NCBI RefSeq assembly: GCF_036010665.1
Contig: NZ_CP108581.1
Coordinates: 4,755,501 to 4,819,500 of the forward strand
Direction of reading: 5' to 3'
Origin: Microbispora sp. NBC_01189
GTDB taxonomy: Bacteria; Actinomycetota; Actinomycetes; Streptosporangiales; Streptosporangiaceae
Length of the DNA: 64,000 nt
Position 1 is the stretch's first letter. Each line of letters begins with the position of its first letter. The notes below the pieces were generated by a model that searched no databases, was not told where the DNA came from, and was given only the letters and a program-made list of their open reading frames with translations. Shown here one piece after another: positions 18,299 to 27,330 of this stretch. The position numbers and the translations under genes were made by a program.

Positions 18299-19996
18299 AT
18301 GTTCGAGGTCTGGGCGCCGGGGGCGGCGCGGGTCGAGGTCGAGTACGAGGGCGCCCGGCACGCGATGTCGCCGGGCGAGGGCGGCTGGTGGACCGCGCCC
18401 GGCGACGAGCACGACCGCGACTACGCCTTCCACGTGGACGGTGAGGGGCCCTTCCCCGACCCCCGGACCCGGCGGCAGCCGTACGGCGTGAACGGCCCGA
18501 GCCGGGTCTACCACCACGACAGGTTCGCCTGGACCGACCAGGACTGGCGCGGCCGGGACCTGCGCGGCGGGGTGATCTACGAGTTGCACGTCGGCACGTT
18601 CTCGCCCGAGGGCACCTTCCAGGGGGTGGCCGACCGGCTCGGCCACCTGGTGGACCTCGGCGTCGACTTCGTCGAGCTCATGCCGGTCCCGCCCGTCCCG
18701 GGCACCCGCAACTGGGGATACGACGGCGTGGAGCTGTACGCCGTCTTCGAGGAGTACGGCGGGCCGGACGGGCTGAAGAGCCTGGTGGACGCCTGTCACC
18801 GGGCCGGTCTCGGCATGATCCTCGACGTCGTCTACAACCACCTCGGGCCGTCGGGCAACTACCTGGCGAGGTTCGGGCCGTACTTCCACGACGCGAAGGG
18901 GTCCTACTGGGGCGACGCGGTCAACCTTGACGGGTACGGCTCGGACGGGGTGCGGCGCTACTTCGTCGACAACGCCCTCCAGTGGCTGCGCGACTATCAC
19001 GTCGACGGGCTGCGCGTCGACGCCGTGCACGCGCTGCACGACAAGCGCGCCGTCCACTTCCTGGAGGAGTTGTCGGCGGAGGTCGACGCGCTGTCCGCCG
19101 CGGTGGGCCGCCCGCTCACGCTCGTCGCCGAGTCGGACCTCAACGACCCCCGCATGGTCACCCCGCGCGAGGACGGCGGCCTCGGCATGCACGCGAGCTG
19201 GAACGACGACGTCCACCACGCCATCCACGCGAACGTCACCGGCGAGACGAACGCCTACTACGGCGACTTCGGCACGCTGTCGTCCCTGGCCAAGGTGCTC
19301 ACCTCCGGATATTTCCACGACGGCACCTATTCGTCCTTCCGGGGCCGCTCGCACGGCCGCCCGGCCGCCGGGGTCCCCGGGCACCGGTTCGTCTGCTGCG
19401 CGCAGAACCACGACCAGATCGGCAACCGGCCCGAGGGCGACCGCATGCGGCCCGGCCAGCTCCGCCTGGCCTCGGGCCTGCTGCTGACCTCGCCGTTCAC
19501 GCCGATGCTGTTCATGGGCGAGGAGTGGGGCGCCACCACGCCGTTCTACTTCTTCACCGACCACTTCGAGCCGCACCTCGCCGAGGGCGAGGGCGAGCGG
19601 CGCAGGAAGGAGTTCGAGGGCTTCGGCTACGAGTGGAAGGCTCCCGAACCGGGCGAGGAGGACACCTTCCTGCGGTCCAAGCTCGACTGGGAGGAGCTGT
19701 CGAAGGACGAGCACGCCTCCCTGCTGGACTGGTACCGCGCCCTGATCGCCCTGCGCAGGTCGCATCCCGACCTCACCGACCCCCGGATGGACCGGGTGCG
19801 GGTCGACGTGGACGAGGAGCGCCGGGTCGTGGTGATCGAACGCGGCTCGCTGCGGGTCGCCGCCAACCTGGCCGCGGGCCCCGTCTCCGTACGGCTCGCC
19901 GCCACGCGCCTCCTGCTCGCCTCCGACGAGTCGGCCCGCCTGACCGATCACGTCCTCGATCTCCCCGCACGCTCCCTCGCCATCGCCGAGGTGTGA
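18299..19996 (+). CDS. treZ: Maltooligosyltrehalose trehalohydrolase TreZ
   Basis: 565 residues, near the family's usual ~570-600. It releases free trehalose from maltooligosyltrehalose made by TreY. The N-terminal beta-sandwich (MFEVWAPGAARVEVEYEG) precedes the GH13_10 barrel: IYELHVGTFSPEGTF, ELMPV, DVVYNHLGPSGNYL, the nucleophile region GLRVDAVHAL, VAESDLNDPR with Glu, and QNHDQIGNR with Asp. The HFLEEL and LFMGEEWGATTPF segments are also TreZ-typical. The start follows the repeat spacer. It ends 4 bp before the convergent GMC oxidoreductase stop, leaving no terminator between them. Confidence 0.95.
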   Translation: MFEVWAPGAARVEVEYEGARHAMSPGEGGWWTAPGDEHDRDYAFHVDGEGPFPDPRTRRQPYGVNGPSRVYHHDRFAWTDQDWRGRDLRGGVIYELHVGTFSPEGTFQGVADRLGHLVDLGVDFVELMPVPPVPGTRNWGYDGVELYAVFEEYGGPDGLKSLVDACHRAGLGMILDVVYNHLGPSGNYLARFGPYFHDAKGSYWGDAVNLDGYGSDGVRRYFVDNALQWLRDYHVDGLRVDAVHALHDKRAVHFLEELSAEVDALSAAVGRPLTLVAESDLNDPRMVTPREDGGLGMHASWNDDVHHAIHANVTGETNAYYGDFGTLSSLAKVLTSGYFHDGTYSSFRGRSHGRPAAGVPGHRFVCCAQNHDQIGNRPEGDRMRPGQLRLASGLLLTSPFTPMLFMGEEWGATTPFYFFTDHFEPHLAEGEGERRRKEFEGFGYEWKAPEPGEEDTFLRSKLDWEELSKDEHASLLDWYRALIALRRSHPDLTDPRMDRVRVDVDEERRVVVIERGSLRVAANLAAGPVSVRLAATRLLLASDESARLTDHVLDLPARSLAIAEV

Positions 19997-20000
19997 GCGA

Positions 20001-21599
20001 TCAGGCCGCGCCGCGGATGAGGTCCGCGGCGTGCCAGGCCATCGCCATGATGGGGCCGTTCAGATTGCCCGAGACCATGGTGGGCAGCACGGAGCAGTCG
20101 ACGATCCGCAGGTTGTCGAGGCCCCGTACGCGTAGCCGCGAGTCGACCACGTCGTCGTCGCCCGGGCCCATGGCACAGGTGCCCATGGCGTGGTAACCGC
20201 AGTAGCCGCCGCCCAGCGCCGCGTCGATGATCTCCTCGTCGGAGCCCACCTGGGGGCCGGGGAACGTCTCGGACGCCAGCCGTCCGGCGATCGGCTCCTG
20301 GGCGAAGTACTCGCGCATCCGGCGGAAGAGATCGACGCCGACGCGCCGGTCGTGCTCGGAGCCGAAGTAGTTGGGCTCGATGCGCAGCGGCGCGCCGGGG
20401 TCGGCGGAGGTGATGGCCACGCTGCCCTCCGCGGTCGGGCGGAGGATCTCGGCGACGACCGAGACCCCGGGCCGCCGCTCGACCGTGACCGTCTCGCCCG
20501 CCCGGTAGGTGTCCACCGACCACGGCCCCATCAGCAGCTGGGCGTCCGGCCGGTCCAGCTCGGGCCGGGTCTTGAGGAAGGCGATCACGTCGTACGCCGG
20601 CGCGGCCAGCGGGCCCTTGTGGTTGAGGAGATAGCGCAGCGCGGTGACGCCCTGCCGCAGCGGCGTGGACAGCATGCGGTTGTAGCCGAGGTCGTCCTTC
20701 AGCCGGAACTTCAGCGCGAGGCACCGGTGCTCGCGCATGCGGGCGCCGACCATCGGCCGGTCCAGCCTGACCCCCACCCCGGCCGCCCGCAGCACCTCCG
20801 CGGGGCCGATGCCGGACGACTGCAGCAGCTTCGGCGTGCCCAGGCTGCCCAGGGACAGGATGACCTCCCGGGTGGCGCGATACTCGGCCACGGCGCCGCC
20901 GGCCTTCCTCGCGGTGACTCCGACGACCTTGTCGCCCTCGAAGAGCAGCCCGGTGACCGTCGTCCCGGTCACGACGGTGAGGTTGCCCCGGTCGCGTACG
21001 GGGTGCAGGAAGGCCCGCGCCGCACTGAACCGGCGCCCGTCCTTGATGGTCGCCATCGCGTGGCCGACGCGTTCGTCGTCGGACTCGTTGACGTCGGCCA
21101 CGGCGGTCAGGCCGAGCGACACACCGGAGGCGATCATCTCGTCACACAGGGGATCGGGGTCGCGTGGAGGGGAGACATGCAGCGGCCCGTCCGCTCCGCG
21201 GGTCGCCGTGGCGCCCAGGGCGTTCTCCTCCATGGCACGGAAGACCGGCAGCATCGTCTCCCAGCCCCAGCCATGGTTGCCGAGCCGTACGAGTTCGTCG
21301 TAGTCGGCGCGGTGGCCGCGGTTGTACACCATTCCGTTGATGGAGCTCGACCCGCCGAGAACCCGGCCGCGCGGCCATATCTCTGCCTGACCATCGGGGC
21401 CGAACGGCTGTGTCCGGTAGTGCCAGACCTTCCGCTGATCGTCGAAGAGCTTTCCGAAACCCTTGGGCACCTGATAGAGCGGGTGGCGGTCGGCGCCGCC
21501 CGCCTCGATGAGCAGCACACGGACGGACGGATCCTGCGACAGCCGGTTGGCCAGGACGCATCCGGCGGACCCGGCTCCGATCACCAGATAGTCGATCAC
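20001..21599 (-). CDS. GMC-family FAD oxidoreductase (choline dehydrogenase-like)
   Basis: 532 residues. The N-terminal FAD motif is DYLVIGAGSAGCVLANRLS with the ribose-binding LLIEAGG. The second GMC signature is RGRVLGGSSSINGMVYNRGHRADYDE and the PROSITE-type GSLGTPKLLQSSGIGP follows mid-protein. The C-terminal active-site block is GYHAMGTCAMG...NLRIVDCSVLPTMVSGNLNGP. The catalytic His of GMC enzymes is in GYHAMG. The family oxidises alcohols, and choline is only one possibility; no betaine aldehyde dehydrogenase gene is adjacent, so the substrate stays open. Expression is from its own promoter in the 21600-21638 gap or from the NYN gene upstream. Confidence 0.9.
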   Translation of the reverse strand: MIDYLVIGAGSAGCVLANRLSQDPSVRVLLIEAGGADRHPLYQVPKGFGKLFDDQRKVWHYRTQPFGPDGQAEIWPRGRVLGGSSSINGMVYNRGHRADYDELVRLGNHGWGWETMLPVFRAMEENALGATATRGADGPLHVSPPRDPDPLCDEMIASGVSLGLTAVADVNESDDERVGHAMATIKDGRRFSAARAFLHPVRDRGNLTVVTGTTVTGLLFEGDKVVGVTARKAGGAVAEYRATREVILSLGSLGTPKLLQSSGIGPAEVLRAAGVGVRLDRPMVGARMREHRCLALKFRLKDDLGYNRMLSTPLRQGVTALRYLLNHKGPLAAPAYDVIAFLKTRPELDRPDAQLLMGPWSVDTYRAGETVTVERRPGVSVVAEILRPTAEGSVAITSADPGAPLRIEPNYFGSEHDRRVGVDLFRRMREYFAQEPIAGRLASETFPGPQVGSDEEIIDAALGGGYCGYHAMGTCAMGPGDDDVVDSRLRVRGLDNLRIVDCSVLPTMVSGNLNGPIMAMAWHAADLIRGAA

Positions 21600-21638
21600 G
21601 CTCTCATCCTGCCCTCGCCGATCCGGCGAGGATAGGCC

Positions 21639-22130
21639 TCAGGCGGCCTGGGAAACGGGAAGTGAGAAGGTGACGGTGTCGGGGACCGCCGTGTAGAGCC
21701 GCCAGCTCAGGCGGTCACGCTGGGAGGCGACGGTGACGTGCAGGCCGCATCCCGCCAGCCACCCGGCCAGGTCGGCGAAGTAACCGTCGCCCGACCCGAT
21801 CACGACCCGCTCGAAGCGCAGGTCGACCCGGTCCGTACGGGCGGCCTCGTCGAGGGCCTGGTCGGCGCCGTCGGGACCGGACCGGACCAGCAGTTGCACG
21901 CCGCCGAGCGCGAGCGTCATCGCCACCCCGACCGGCACGAGCGCGCTGTGGTTGACCGCGACGATGAACTGGTCGAGCGGCCCGATCGGCACCGCGTGCC
22001 GGTAGGCGCCCATCGTCTGCCGCACGTCGTACGTCGTGGGCCGGGGGGACCCGGCGAGGTTCTCGATGTCCAGGAGATGGATCGCGCGTCCGCGGCGCAG
22101 CGACCGGAGGCGCGTGATGGGAGAGGTCAC
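21639..22130 (-). CDS. NYN/PIN-like domain protein (predicted RNase)
   Basis: 163 residues. The sequence RAIHLLDIENLAG carries the first acidic pair of NYN (PIN-like) nucleases. DGADQALDEAA and VVIGSGDGYFADLAGWLAGCGLHVTVAS follow, matching the D..L...A and SGDGDF motifs that complete the metal-binding acidic cluster. Such small actinobacterial NYN proteins are predicted RNA-processing nucleases without a defined substrate. It is divergent from the HTH-methyltransferase (141-bp gap) and 39 bp upstream of the GMC gene on the same strand. Activity is inferred from motifs only. Confidence 0.8.
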   Translation of the reverse strand: MTSPITRLRSLRRGRAIHLLDIENLAGSPRPTTYDVRQTMGAYRHAVPIGPLDQFIVAVNHSALVPVGVAMTLALGGVQLLVRSGPDGADQALDEAARTDRVDLRFERVVIGSGDGYFADLAGWLAGCGLHVTVASQRDRLSWRLYTAVPDTVTFSLPVSQAA

Positions 22131-22210
22131 GATCCCTGGTCCCTTCTGTGACGAGGCTTGCCGTCCATTGAACCATGTGTTGACGCCATCAACCAGACTT
22201 TGGCGCGACG

Positions 22211-22239
22211 TTGCCTGTGTCCCGGGTGTGGGTTATCGT
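22211..22239 (+). promoter_or_regulatory. Promoter of the HTH-methyltransferase gene
   Basis: TTGCCT (22211-22216), 17-nt spacer, TATCGT (22234-22239), predicting transcription from about 22246 and a short leader to GTG 22272 with RBS GGAAGGA. Confidence 0.55.
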
Positions 22240-22271
22240 CCCCTCTGTTCGTAGAACGGGGGGGAAGGACG

Positions 22272-24281
22272 GTGGACGTGCGCCGAGACGTACACGTCAC
22301 CGCGGCCGACATCGCCCGCATGGCCGGTGTGGGCCGTGCGGCGGTGAGCAACTGGCGGCGCCGCCACGACGATTTCCCCCAGCCCGTGGGCGGCACGTCC
22401 ACCAGCCCCGCGTTCTCGCTCGCCGAAGTCCGTGACTGGCTGCGCGGGCACGCGGAGGGCAGGGAGCTGCCTCCGGACGAGTGGCTCTGGCAGGAACTGC
22501 GCATGACGGCCGACGACGACGAGCTCGCCGACCTGATCGCCGACCTCGGGGCCTTCCTCGTCTACCTGCGGCACGAGGCGGGCGACTGGGAGAAGCTCGC
22601 GTCCGGAGACGACGAGACGGTCGCGCGGGCGATCCCGGACAGGGTCAGGGCCGCCTGCGCCGCGACCATCAGCGACCGGGCGTTCCCCGATGCGCTCGCG
22701 CCGGCCAGGATGCCGCTGGTCAGGTCGATCGCCGCGCTGGCGGAGGAGCGCGGCGCCCCGGCCACCTTCGAGTTCCTGCGCGAGCGGTACTTCGAGGTGC
22801 ACACCCGGCGCGTCTACTCGACCCCGGCCGAGATCGTCATGCTCGCGCTCGACCTCGTGGGCGAGGGCGTCGGCTCCATGCTCGACCCGGCCTGTGGTTC
22901 CGGGCGCATCCTCGGCCGCGCGCTGGAGCGCTCGCCCGGGGCCCGCCTGTTCGGCCAGGACGTCGACCCCGCGTCGGCCCGGCTCACCGCCGTACGGCTC
23001 GCGCTGCGCAGCGACAACGTCCAGATCAGGGCGGGCGACTCCCTGCGCGCGGACGCCTTTCCCGGCGAACTGGTGGACGCCGTGGTGTGCAACCCGCCGT
23101 TCAACGACCGCAACTGGGGCTACGAGGAGCTGACCGCCGATCCCCGGTGGGAGTACGGCCTGCCGCCGCGCGTCGAGCCCGAACTGGCCTGGGTGCAGCA
23201 CGCGCTCGCCCACCTCGCGCCCGGCGGCGTGGCGGTCCTCCTGATGCCGCCGGCCGTCGCCGCCCGCAGGTCGGGGCGGCGGATCAGGGCCCAGCTCCTG
23301 CGGCGCGGCGCGCTGCGCGCGGTCATCGCGCTCCCGCAGGGCGTCGTGCCCAACGTCGCGGTCGGGCTGACGCTGTGGATCCTGCGCCAGCCGGCGGAGG
23401 GCGGCACACCGAGCCACGTCCTCATGGTCGACACCTCGGGCAGGCAGGACGACTACGCCAGGGTGGCCGTCGAGGCGTGGCGGGAGTTCGGCGAGGGGCG
23501 TCGGCTGGACGAGACGGAGATGAGCCGATCGGTCCCGCTCGTCGACCTGCTCGACGAGGACGTGGACCTCACCCCCGCCCGCTATCTGTCCACGGCCGCC
23601 GACGACGTGTCGCAGGAACGCCTCACCGGGGCGCGTGACCGGCTGGGCGAGCTGATCGACCGGGTCTCCGGCCTCATGCCCGGCGTCGCGGGGCCGCCGC
23701 CGGAGGACCTCGTGCTGGTCCCACTGCCCGAGCTGGTGCGGCGGGGCCTGCTCGCCCTGGGGCCCGCGGGTCTGGCGGAGGGACCGGAGCCGCCGTACGG
23801 GCTGCCCGTGCTCACCGCCGAGGACGTGCTGGAGGGACGCGCGGCGACCGGCGCGCGGCGGGCCGACGAGAAGGCGGTCGTCACGCGACCCGGTGACGTG
23901 GTGGTCCCGCAGGTCGTCGCCGCTCCGGTCGCCCGGGTCCTGACGACCGGCGACGCCCTGCTCGGCCCGCACCTGTCCCTGCTGCGGCCCGACCCGGAGG
24001 CGCTCGACCCCTACTTCCTCGCCGGGTTCGTGTGCGCGTCCATCAACGTCCGGCATTACAGCACCATGTCCTCCCGCTACCGCGTGGACGTAAGGCGCGC
24101 GGAGGTGCCGCTGCTCCCGATGGCCGAGCAACGCCGGTACGGCGAGGCGTTCCGGCGCCTGGCCGACTTCCGCGCGGCCCTGCGCGAGGCGGCGGCGCTC
24201 GGCGAGGACCTCGCCCGGCTGGTGGCCGACGGCCTCACCCACGGAGTGGTCGGGCCGGGCGAGCACGGCCGCCGGCCGTGA
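22272..24281 (+). CDS. Orphan N6-adenine DNA methyltransferase with N-terminal HTH and HsdS-like tail
   Basis: 669 residues from GTG 22272 (RBS GGAAGGA). Residues 10-31 form a helix-turn-helix (TAADIARMAGVGRAAVSNWRRR). Residues ~180-460 are an HsdM-like gamma-class methyltransferase: SAM motif DPACGSG (205-211) and catalytic NPPF (274-277). Residues ~475-669 resemble a type I specificity subunit half: PLPELV, a PGDVVVPQV turn, LRPDPEALDPYFLAGFV, and a long terminal helix (RRYGEAFRRLADFRAALREA). This resembles HTH, M and S parts in one chain with no HsdR nearby. It may be an epigenetic or regulatory methylase, or part of a defence island with the downstream ATPase-HNH pair. Target sequence is unknown. 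Confidence 0.85.
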   Translation: MDVRRDVHVTAADIARMAGVGRAAVSNWRRRHDDFPQPVGGTSTSPAFSLAEVRDWLRGHAEGRELPPDEWLWQELRMTADDDELADLIADLGAFLVYLRHEAGDWEKLASGDDETVARAIPDRVRAACAATISDRAFPDALAPARMPLVRSIAALAEERGAPATFEFLRERYFEVHTRRVYSTPAEIVMLALDLVGEGVGSMLDPACGSGRILGRALERSPGARLFGQDVDPASARLTAVRLALRSDNVQIRAGDSLRADAFPGELVDAVVCNPPFNDRNWGYEELTADPRWEYGLPPRVEPELAWVQHALAHLAPGGVAVLLMPPAVAARRSGRRIRAQLLRRGALRAVIALPQGVVPNVAVGLTLWILRQPAEGGTPSHVLMVDTSGRQDDYARVAVEAWREFGEGRRLDETEMSRSVPLVDLLDEDVDLTPARYLSTAADDVSQERLTGARDRLGELIDRVSGLMPGVAGPPPEDLVLVPLPELVRRGLLALGPAGLAEGPEPPYGLPVLTAEDVLEGRAATGARRADEKAVVTRPGDVVVPQVVAAPVARVLTTGDALLGPHLSLLRPDPEALDPYFLAGFVCASINVRHYSTMSSRYRVDVRRAEVPLLPMAEQRRYGEAFRRLADFRAALREAAALGEDLARLVADGLTHGVVGPGEHGRRP

Positions 24282-24290
24282 GCGGTCCGC

Positions 24291-24764
24291 TCAGGCAGCC
24301 GCCGACGGCCAGGCGAGAAGCTGGAACCAGACCGACTTGCCGTACGGGGTGGGCGCCCAGCCCCAGCGGTGGGAGAACGCCTGGACGATCGCGAGCCCCC
24401 GGCCGTACGCGTCGAGTGAGCCGGCCGCACGAAGCCGGGGGAGCGCGGGGCAGGCGTCGTGGACGTCCACGACGAGTAGGGAACTCTCCCGGCTGACGGT
24501 GACGCGGATCGTGCTCTCCGCAGGGGTGCCGTTCGTGCCGTGGGTGAGCGCGTTGGTGACGAGTTCCGACGCCAGGAGTTCGGCGACCTCCGGCACGTCC
24601 TCGGCCGCGTTCCAGTCGGCGGCCACGTCCTTGACGAACCGCCGCGCCGAGGCGACGCACCGGATGTCGCGCGGCAGCCGCTTCTCGGCGAGGACGGGGG
24701 TCGGCCGGTCCGGTGTGTAGCGGTATTCGGTCAGCACTCTGCGGGCCACGACTGCCTCTGTCAT
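24291..24764 (-). CDS. HATPase_c anti-sigma-factor-like protein (AbaA-OrfA/RsbW type)
   Basis: 157 residues with a GHKL ATP-binding fold: PEVAELLASELVTNALTHG (N box), VVDVHDACP (G1) and GRGLAIVQAFSHRWGW (G2). A short N-terminal extension precedes ASARRFVKDVAADW. Proteins of this size in actinomycetes act as anti-sigma kinases or as partners in WhiJ/AbaA-type regulatory cassettes. Here it is divergent from an HTH gene followed by DUF397, the same three-part set as the abaA/whiJ-like loci of Streptomyces. Which sigma factor or partner it binds is unknown. It converges on the methyltransferase gene with a 9-bp gap. Confidence 0.85.
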   Translation of the reverse strand: MTEAVVARRVLTEYRYTPDRPTPVLAEKRLPRDIRCVASARRFVKDVAADWNAAEDVPEVAELLASELVTNALTHGTNGTPAESTIRVTVSRESSLLVVDVHDACPALPRLRAAGSLDAYGRGLAIVQAFSHRWGWAPTPYGKSVWFQLLAWPSAAA

Positions 24765-24894
24765 CGCTGTTCTCCTGATGTCGGAAATCCCCCTCCAGGC
24801 TGTCGAGTTCTGACTACTGTGAGTATCGATTTCGTTACCAAGGCTGACATCTGAAGGCTGTGTCCCTGTCGTTGAACCAAGGTGGGAGGTCGCA

Positions 24895-25671
24895 GTGGAT
24901 AGCTACTCGCCGCAGGCGATATGGGGCAGGGAACTGCGTCACTATCGGCAGGCGGTCGGGCTGACGCAGGCGCAACTGGCCCAGAAGGTGCACTTCAGCG
25001 AGTCCCTGATCAGCGGTATCGAGACCGGTCACCTTCCGGCCAGCCCGGAGTTCGCGCAGTGCTGCGACGAGGCGCTGTCCACCGGTGGCGCGCTGCTCCG
25101 CCTGCTCGACTGGCGCAAGGGCCAGGTGTTCCCCTCCTGGTTCGGCAAGTGGCGCGACAAGGAGCAGGTCGCCACCACGCTCCGCACGTACGAACCACTC
25201 CTGATTCCCGGCCTGCTGCAGACCGAGGCATACGCGAGGGTGGTGCTGCGCGATGACGACACGGCCATAGAAGCCCGGTTGAACCGGCAGGGCATCCTCA
25301 CCCGTGAGGACCCGAAGCCACCGATCTTTCGATGTGTCCTGGACGAGGCGGTGCTGTACCGTCCGATCGGCGGCCCGGCAGTGATGCGCGAGCAGCTCGA
25401 TCACCTGGTCGCGGTGGTCGGCCCCCGACTGAGTGTCCAGATAGTCCCTCATGGGATGCATTCGGGGTTGCTCGGAGGGTTCGTCATCGCGACTCTGGAG
25501 GGCGTGAGCGACGTGCTGTACGCGGAGACCGCCGTCCGAGGCATCACCACGAGCGACGTGGAGGACGTCGCGGCGGCGATCGAGCGGTTCGAGGCCATCC
25601 GCACCGAGGCATTGCCGCTGACCATGTCCGTCGAACTGATCAGGATGGCGATGGAGGACAGATGGACCTGA
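24895..25671 (+). CDS. XRE-family regulator with DUF5753 (WhiJ/Scr1-like)
   Basis: 258 residues from GTG 24895 with strong RBS (GGGAGGT). The N-terminal Xre-type helix-turn-helix is about residues 10-65 (WGRELRHYRQAVGLTQAQLAQ and ISGIETGHLPAS). A DUF5753 domain fills the rest (ATTLRTYEPLLIPGLLQTEAYARVVL; VLYRPIGGPAVMREQLDHL; GGFVIATLEG). Such proteins pair with a small DUF397 protein and are likened to WhiJ-type developmental repressors or toxin-antitoxin-like switches. Its stop overlaps the DUF397 start by 10 bp, so the two are translationally coupled. Whether it controls the neighbouring ATPase-HNH pair is untested. Confidence 0.9.
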   Translation: MDSYSPQAIWGRELRHYRQAVGLTQAQLAQKVHFSESLISGIETGHLPASPEFAQCCDEALSTGGALLRLLDWRKGQVFPSWFGKWRDKEQVATTLRTYEPLLIPGLLQTEAYARVVLRDDDTAIEARLNRQGILTREDPKPPIFRCVLDEAVLYRPIGGPAVMREQLDHLVAVVGPRLSVQIVPHGMHSGLLGGFVIATLEGVSDVLYAETAVRGITTSDVEDVAAAIERFEAIRTEALPLTMSVELIRMAMEDRWT

Positions 25672-25889
25672 GCACCCCCCGCTGGCGCAAGTCGAGCTTC
25701 TCCGGCGACAACGGCGGAAACTGTGTCGAAGTGGCGGAAGTGGACGGAGGACCTGATCACAAGAGCGGCCGGTTGATCGCCCTGCGCGACTCGAAGGACC
25801 CCAACGGGCCGGCGTTGTTCTTCACCCCTGAGGAATGGAAGGCATTCCTCCTCGGCGTCCAGGCCGGCGAGTTCGAGCCGACCCCCTGA
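25662..25889 (+). CDS. DUF397 small protein, partner of the HTH regulator
   Basis: 75 residues from ATG 25662 (MDLSTPRWRKSSFSGDNGGN), with RBS GGAGG six bases upstream inside the preceding gene. The signature WRKSSFSG...NCVEVA, then LRDSKDPNGPALFFTPEEWKAFL, is a textbook DUF397 domain and fills the whole protein. Members are AbaA-OrfD-like acidic partners of the Xre-DUF5753 regulators. A longer open frame extends upstream in the same phase but overlaps the regulator gene and has no homology there. Confidence 0.92.
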   Translation: MDLSTPRWRKSSFSGDNGGNCVEVAEVDGGPDHKSGRLIALRDSKDPNGPALFFTPEEWKAFLLGVQAGEFEPTP

Positions 25890-25974
25890 GCTCACGCCCG
25901 CTCAGTACGGATCGTGTCCCGGGTGGTCCTAAGGTTCAAGAAGGCACGGCACGACCAGGGAACGGGAGCGGACG

Positions 25975-27330
25975 ATGTACCTCGCCGAGGTCAAGGTCTC
26001 CGGCATTCGCGGGTTCTCCGGACCCCGAAGCGTTGACCTTCGCCTGACCCGTCCCGACGGCAGCCACGCCGGCTGGACGGTCCTGGCCGGGCGCAACGGT
26101 TCCGGCAAGACCACGCTGCTCCGCGCGCTGGCCTTGGTGATGGCAGGTCCCTCCGTCGCTCGCAGTCTCGTTCCCTCCTTCGACGGCTGGATCTCGGATG
26201 GTCACCATGACGCCTTCGTGGTGGCGGATGTCGCCTTCGATGAGTATTGGGACCTGTTCGTCGGTGGAGGACGACGCCCGGCCGGCCCTTTCCCCGCACA
26301 CCTGGGCTGGAGCCGGGAACGGATTGATAAATCAGGGCAGTACGCGATACATCCGACCCTGCATGCTACTACTGGAGGCTCTGCGTCTCGGGGGCCTTGG
26401 GGGGACAATCCACAGGGTTGGTTCTTCGCGGGATATGGCCCCTTTCGCCGGCTGGTCGGAGGCTCCGCCGACGCTCAGCGGCTCATGCTGACTACGGGTC
26501 CCGTTGCTCGTCTGGCCACGCTCTTCCATGAAGACGCATCCCTCGCGGAGAGCGTGAGCTGGCTGATCGACCTGCACCTACGACGGCTGGAGAAACGCCG
26601 GGGTGCTGCGCACTTGCTGTCCCTTGTGATCGATCTTCTGAACGACGGGCTCCTGCCCGACGGTTTCCGGGTCGTCCGTGTGGACAGTGAGGGTCTCTGG
26701 GCCGAGCGGGACGGCCGTTTGCTCGCGCTCAGGGAGATGAGTGACGGCTACCGTACGGTCACCGCCCTTGTCCTCGACCTGGTACGGCACATCAGCCAGA
26801 CTTATCCCGGCGAGATCGGCACATTCCTCGAAGCGGACAGGTCGGAGACGGGAAACCCTGTCTTCAGCACTCCCGGTGTGGTGCTCATCGATGAGATCGA
26901 TGTTCATCTGCATGTGAGCTGGCAGAAGAGGATCGGGGAGTGGCTGAAGGCGCATTTTCCGGCCATTCAGTTCATCGTCACCTCGCACAGCCCGTACATC
27001 TGTCAGAGCGCGGACCCAGGTGGACTGATCCGGCTTCCGGGCGTGGACGAGGACGTCCCTCCCCGAGTTGTCGAGGAAGAGTTGTACGAACGCATCGTCT
27101 ACGGCAGTGGCGACGACGCGCTGCTCACCGACCTTTTCGGGATCGACTCGCCGTACTCCGAACGCGCGGAAGAACTCCGGCGCCGGCTGACCGCGCTCGA
27201 ACGATCGGTCCTTCGCGGAAGTGCGACCCCGGAAGAACTGAACGAGTATGACCGTCTACGCGAATTGCTCAGCAGCACGCTGACCGCGCGAGTGGACGAG
27301 GTGGCCGCGAGGATAGCCGACACACCATGA
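25975..27330 (+). CDS. Septu-type ATPase (PtuA-like)
   Basis: 451-residue SMC/OLD-like ATPase. Walker A GRNGSGKT is at 39-46. A signature-like segment REMSDGYRTVTALVLDLVRHI lies mid-protein, Walker B is VVLIDEIDVHLH and the switch region is FIVTSHSPYICQS. This layout without a Toprim domain is that of PtuA in Septu and of the retron-associated ATPases. The next gene is an HNH nuclease overlapping by ATGA (27327-27330), which completes the PtuAB pair. In Septu, PtuA forms the scaffold that restrains PtuB until phage infection. It starts 86 bp after the DUF397 gene and is less strictly GC-rich at third positions than its flanks, which suggests horizontal transfer. The defence function is inferred from architecture. 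Confidence 0.8.
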   Translation: MYLAEVKVSGIRGFSGPRSVDLRLTRPDGSHAGWTVLAGRNGSGKTTLLRALALVMAGPSVARSLVPSFDGWISDGHHDAFVVADVAFDEYWDLFVGGGRRPAGPFPAHLGWSRERIDKSGQYAIHPTLHATTGGSASRGPWGDNPQGWFFAGYGPFRRLVGGSADAQRLMLTTGPVARLATLFHEDASLAESVSWLIDLHLRRLEKRRGAAHLLSLVIDLLNDGLLPDGFRVVRVDSEGLWAERDGRLLALREMSDGYRTVTALVLDLVRHISQTYPGEIGTFLEADRSETGNPVFSTPGVVLIDEIDVHLHVSWQKRIGEWLKAHFPAIQFIVTSHSPYICQSADPGGLIRLPGVDEDVPPRVVEEELYERIVYGSGDDALLTDLFGIDSPYSERAEELRRRLTALERSVLRGSATPEELNEYDRLRELLSSTLTARVDEVAARIADTP

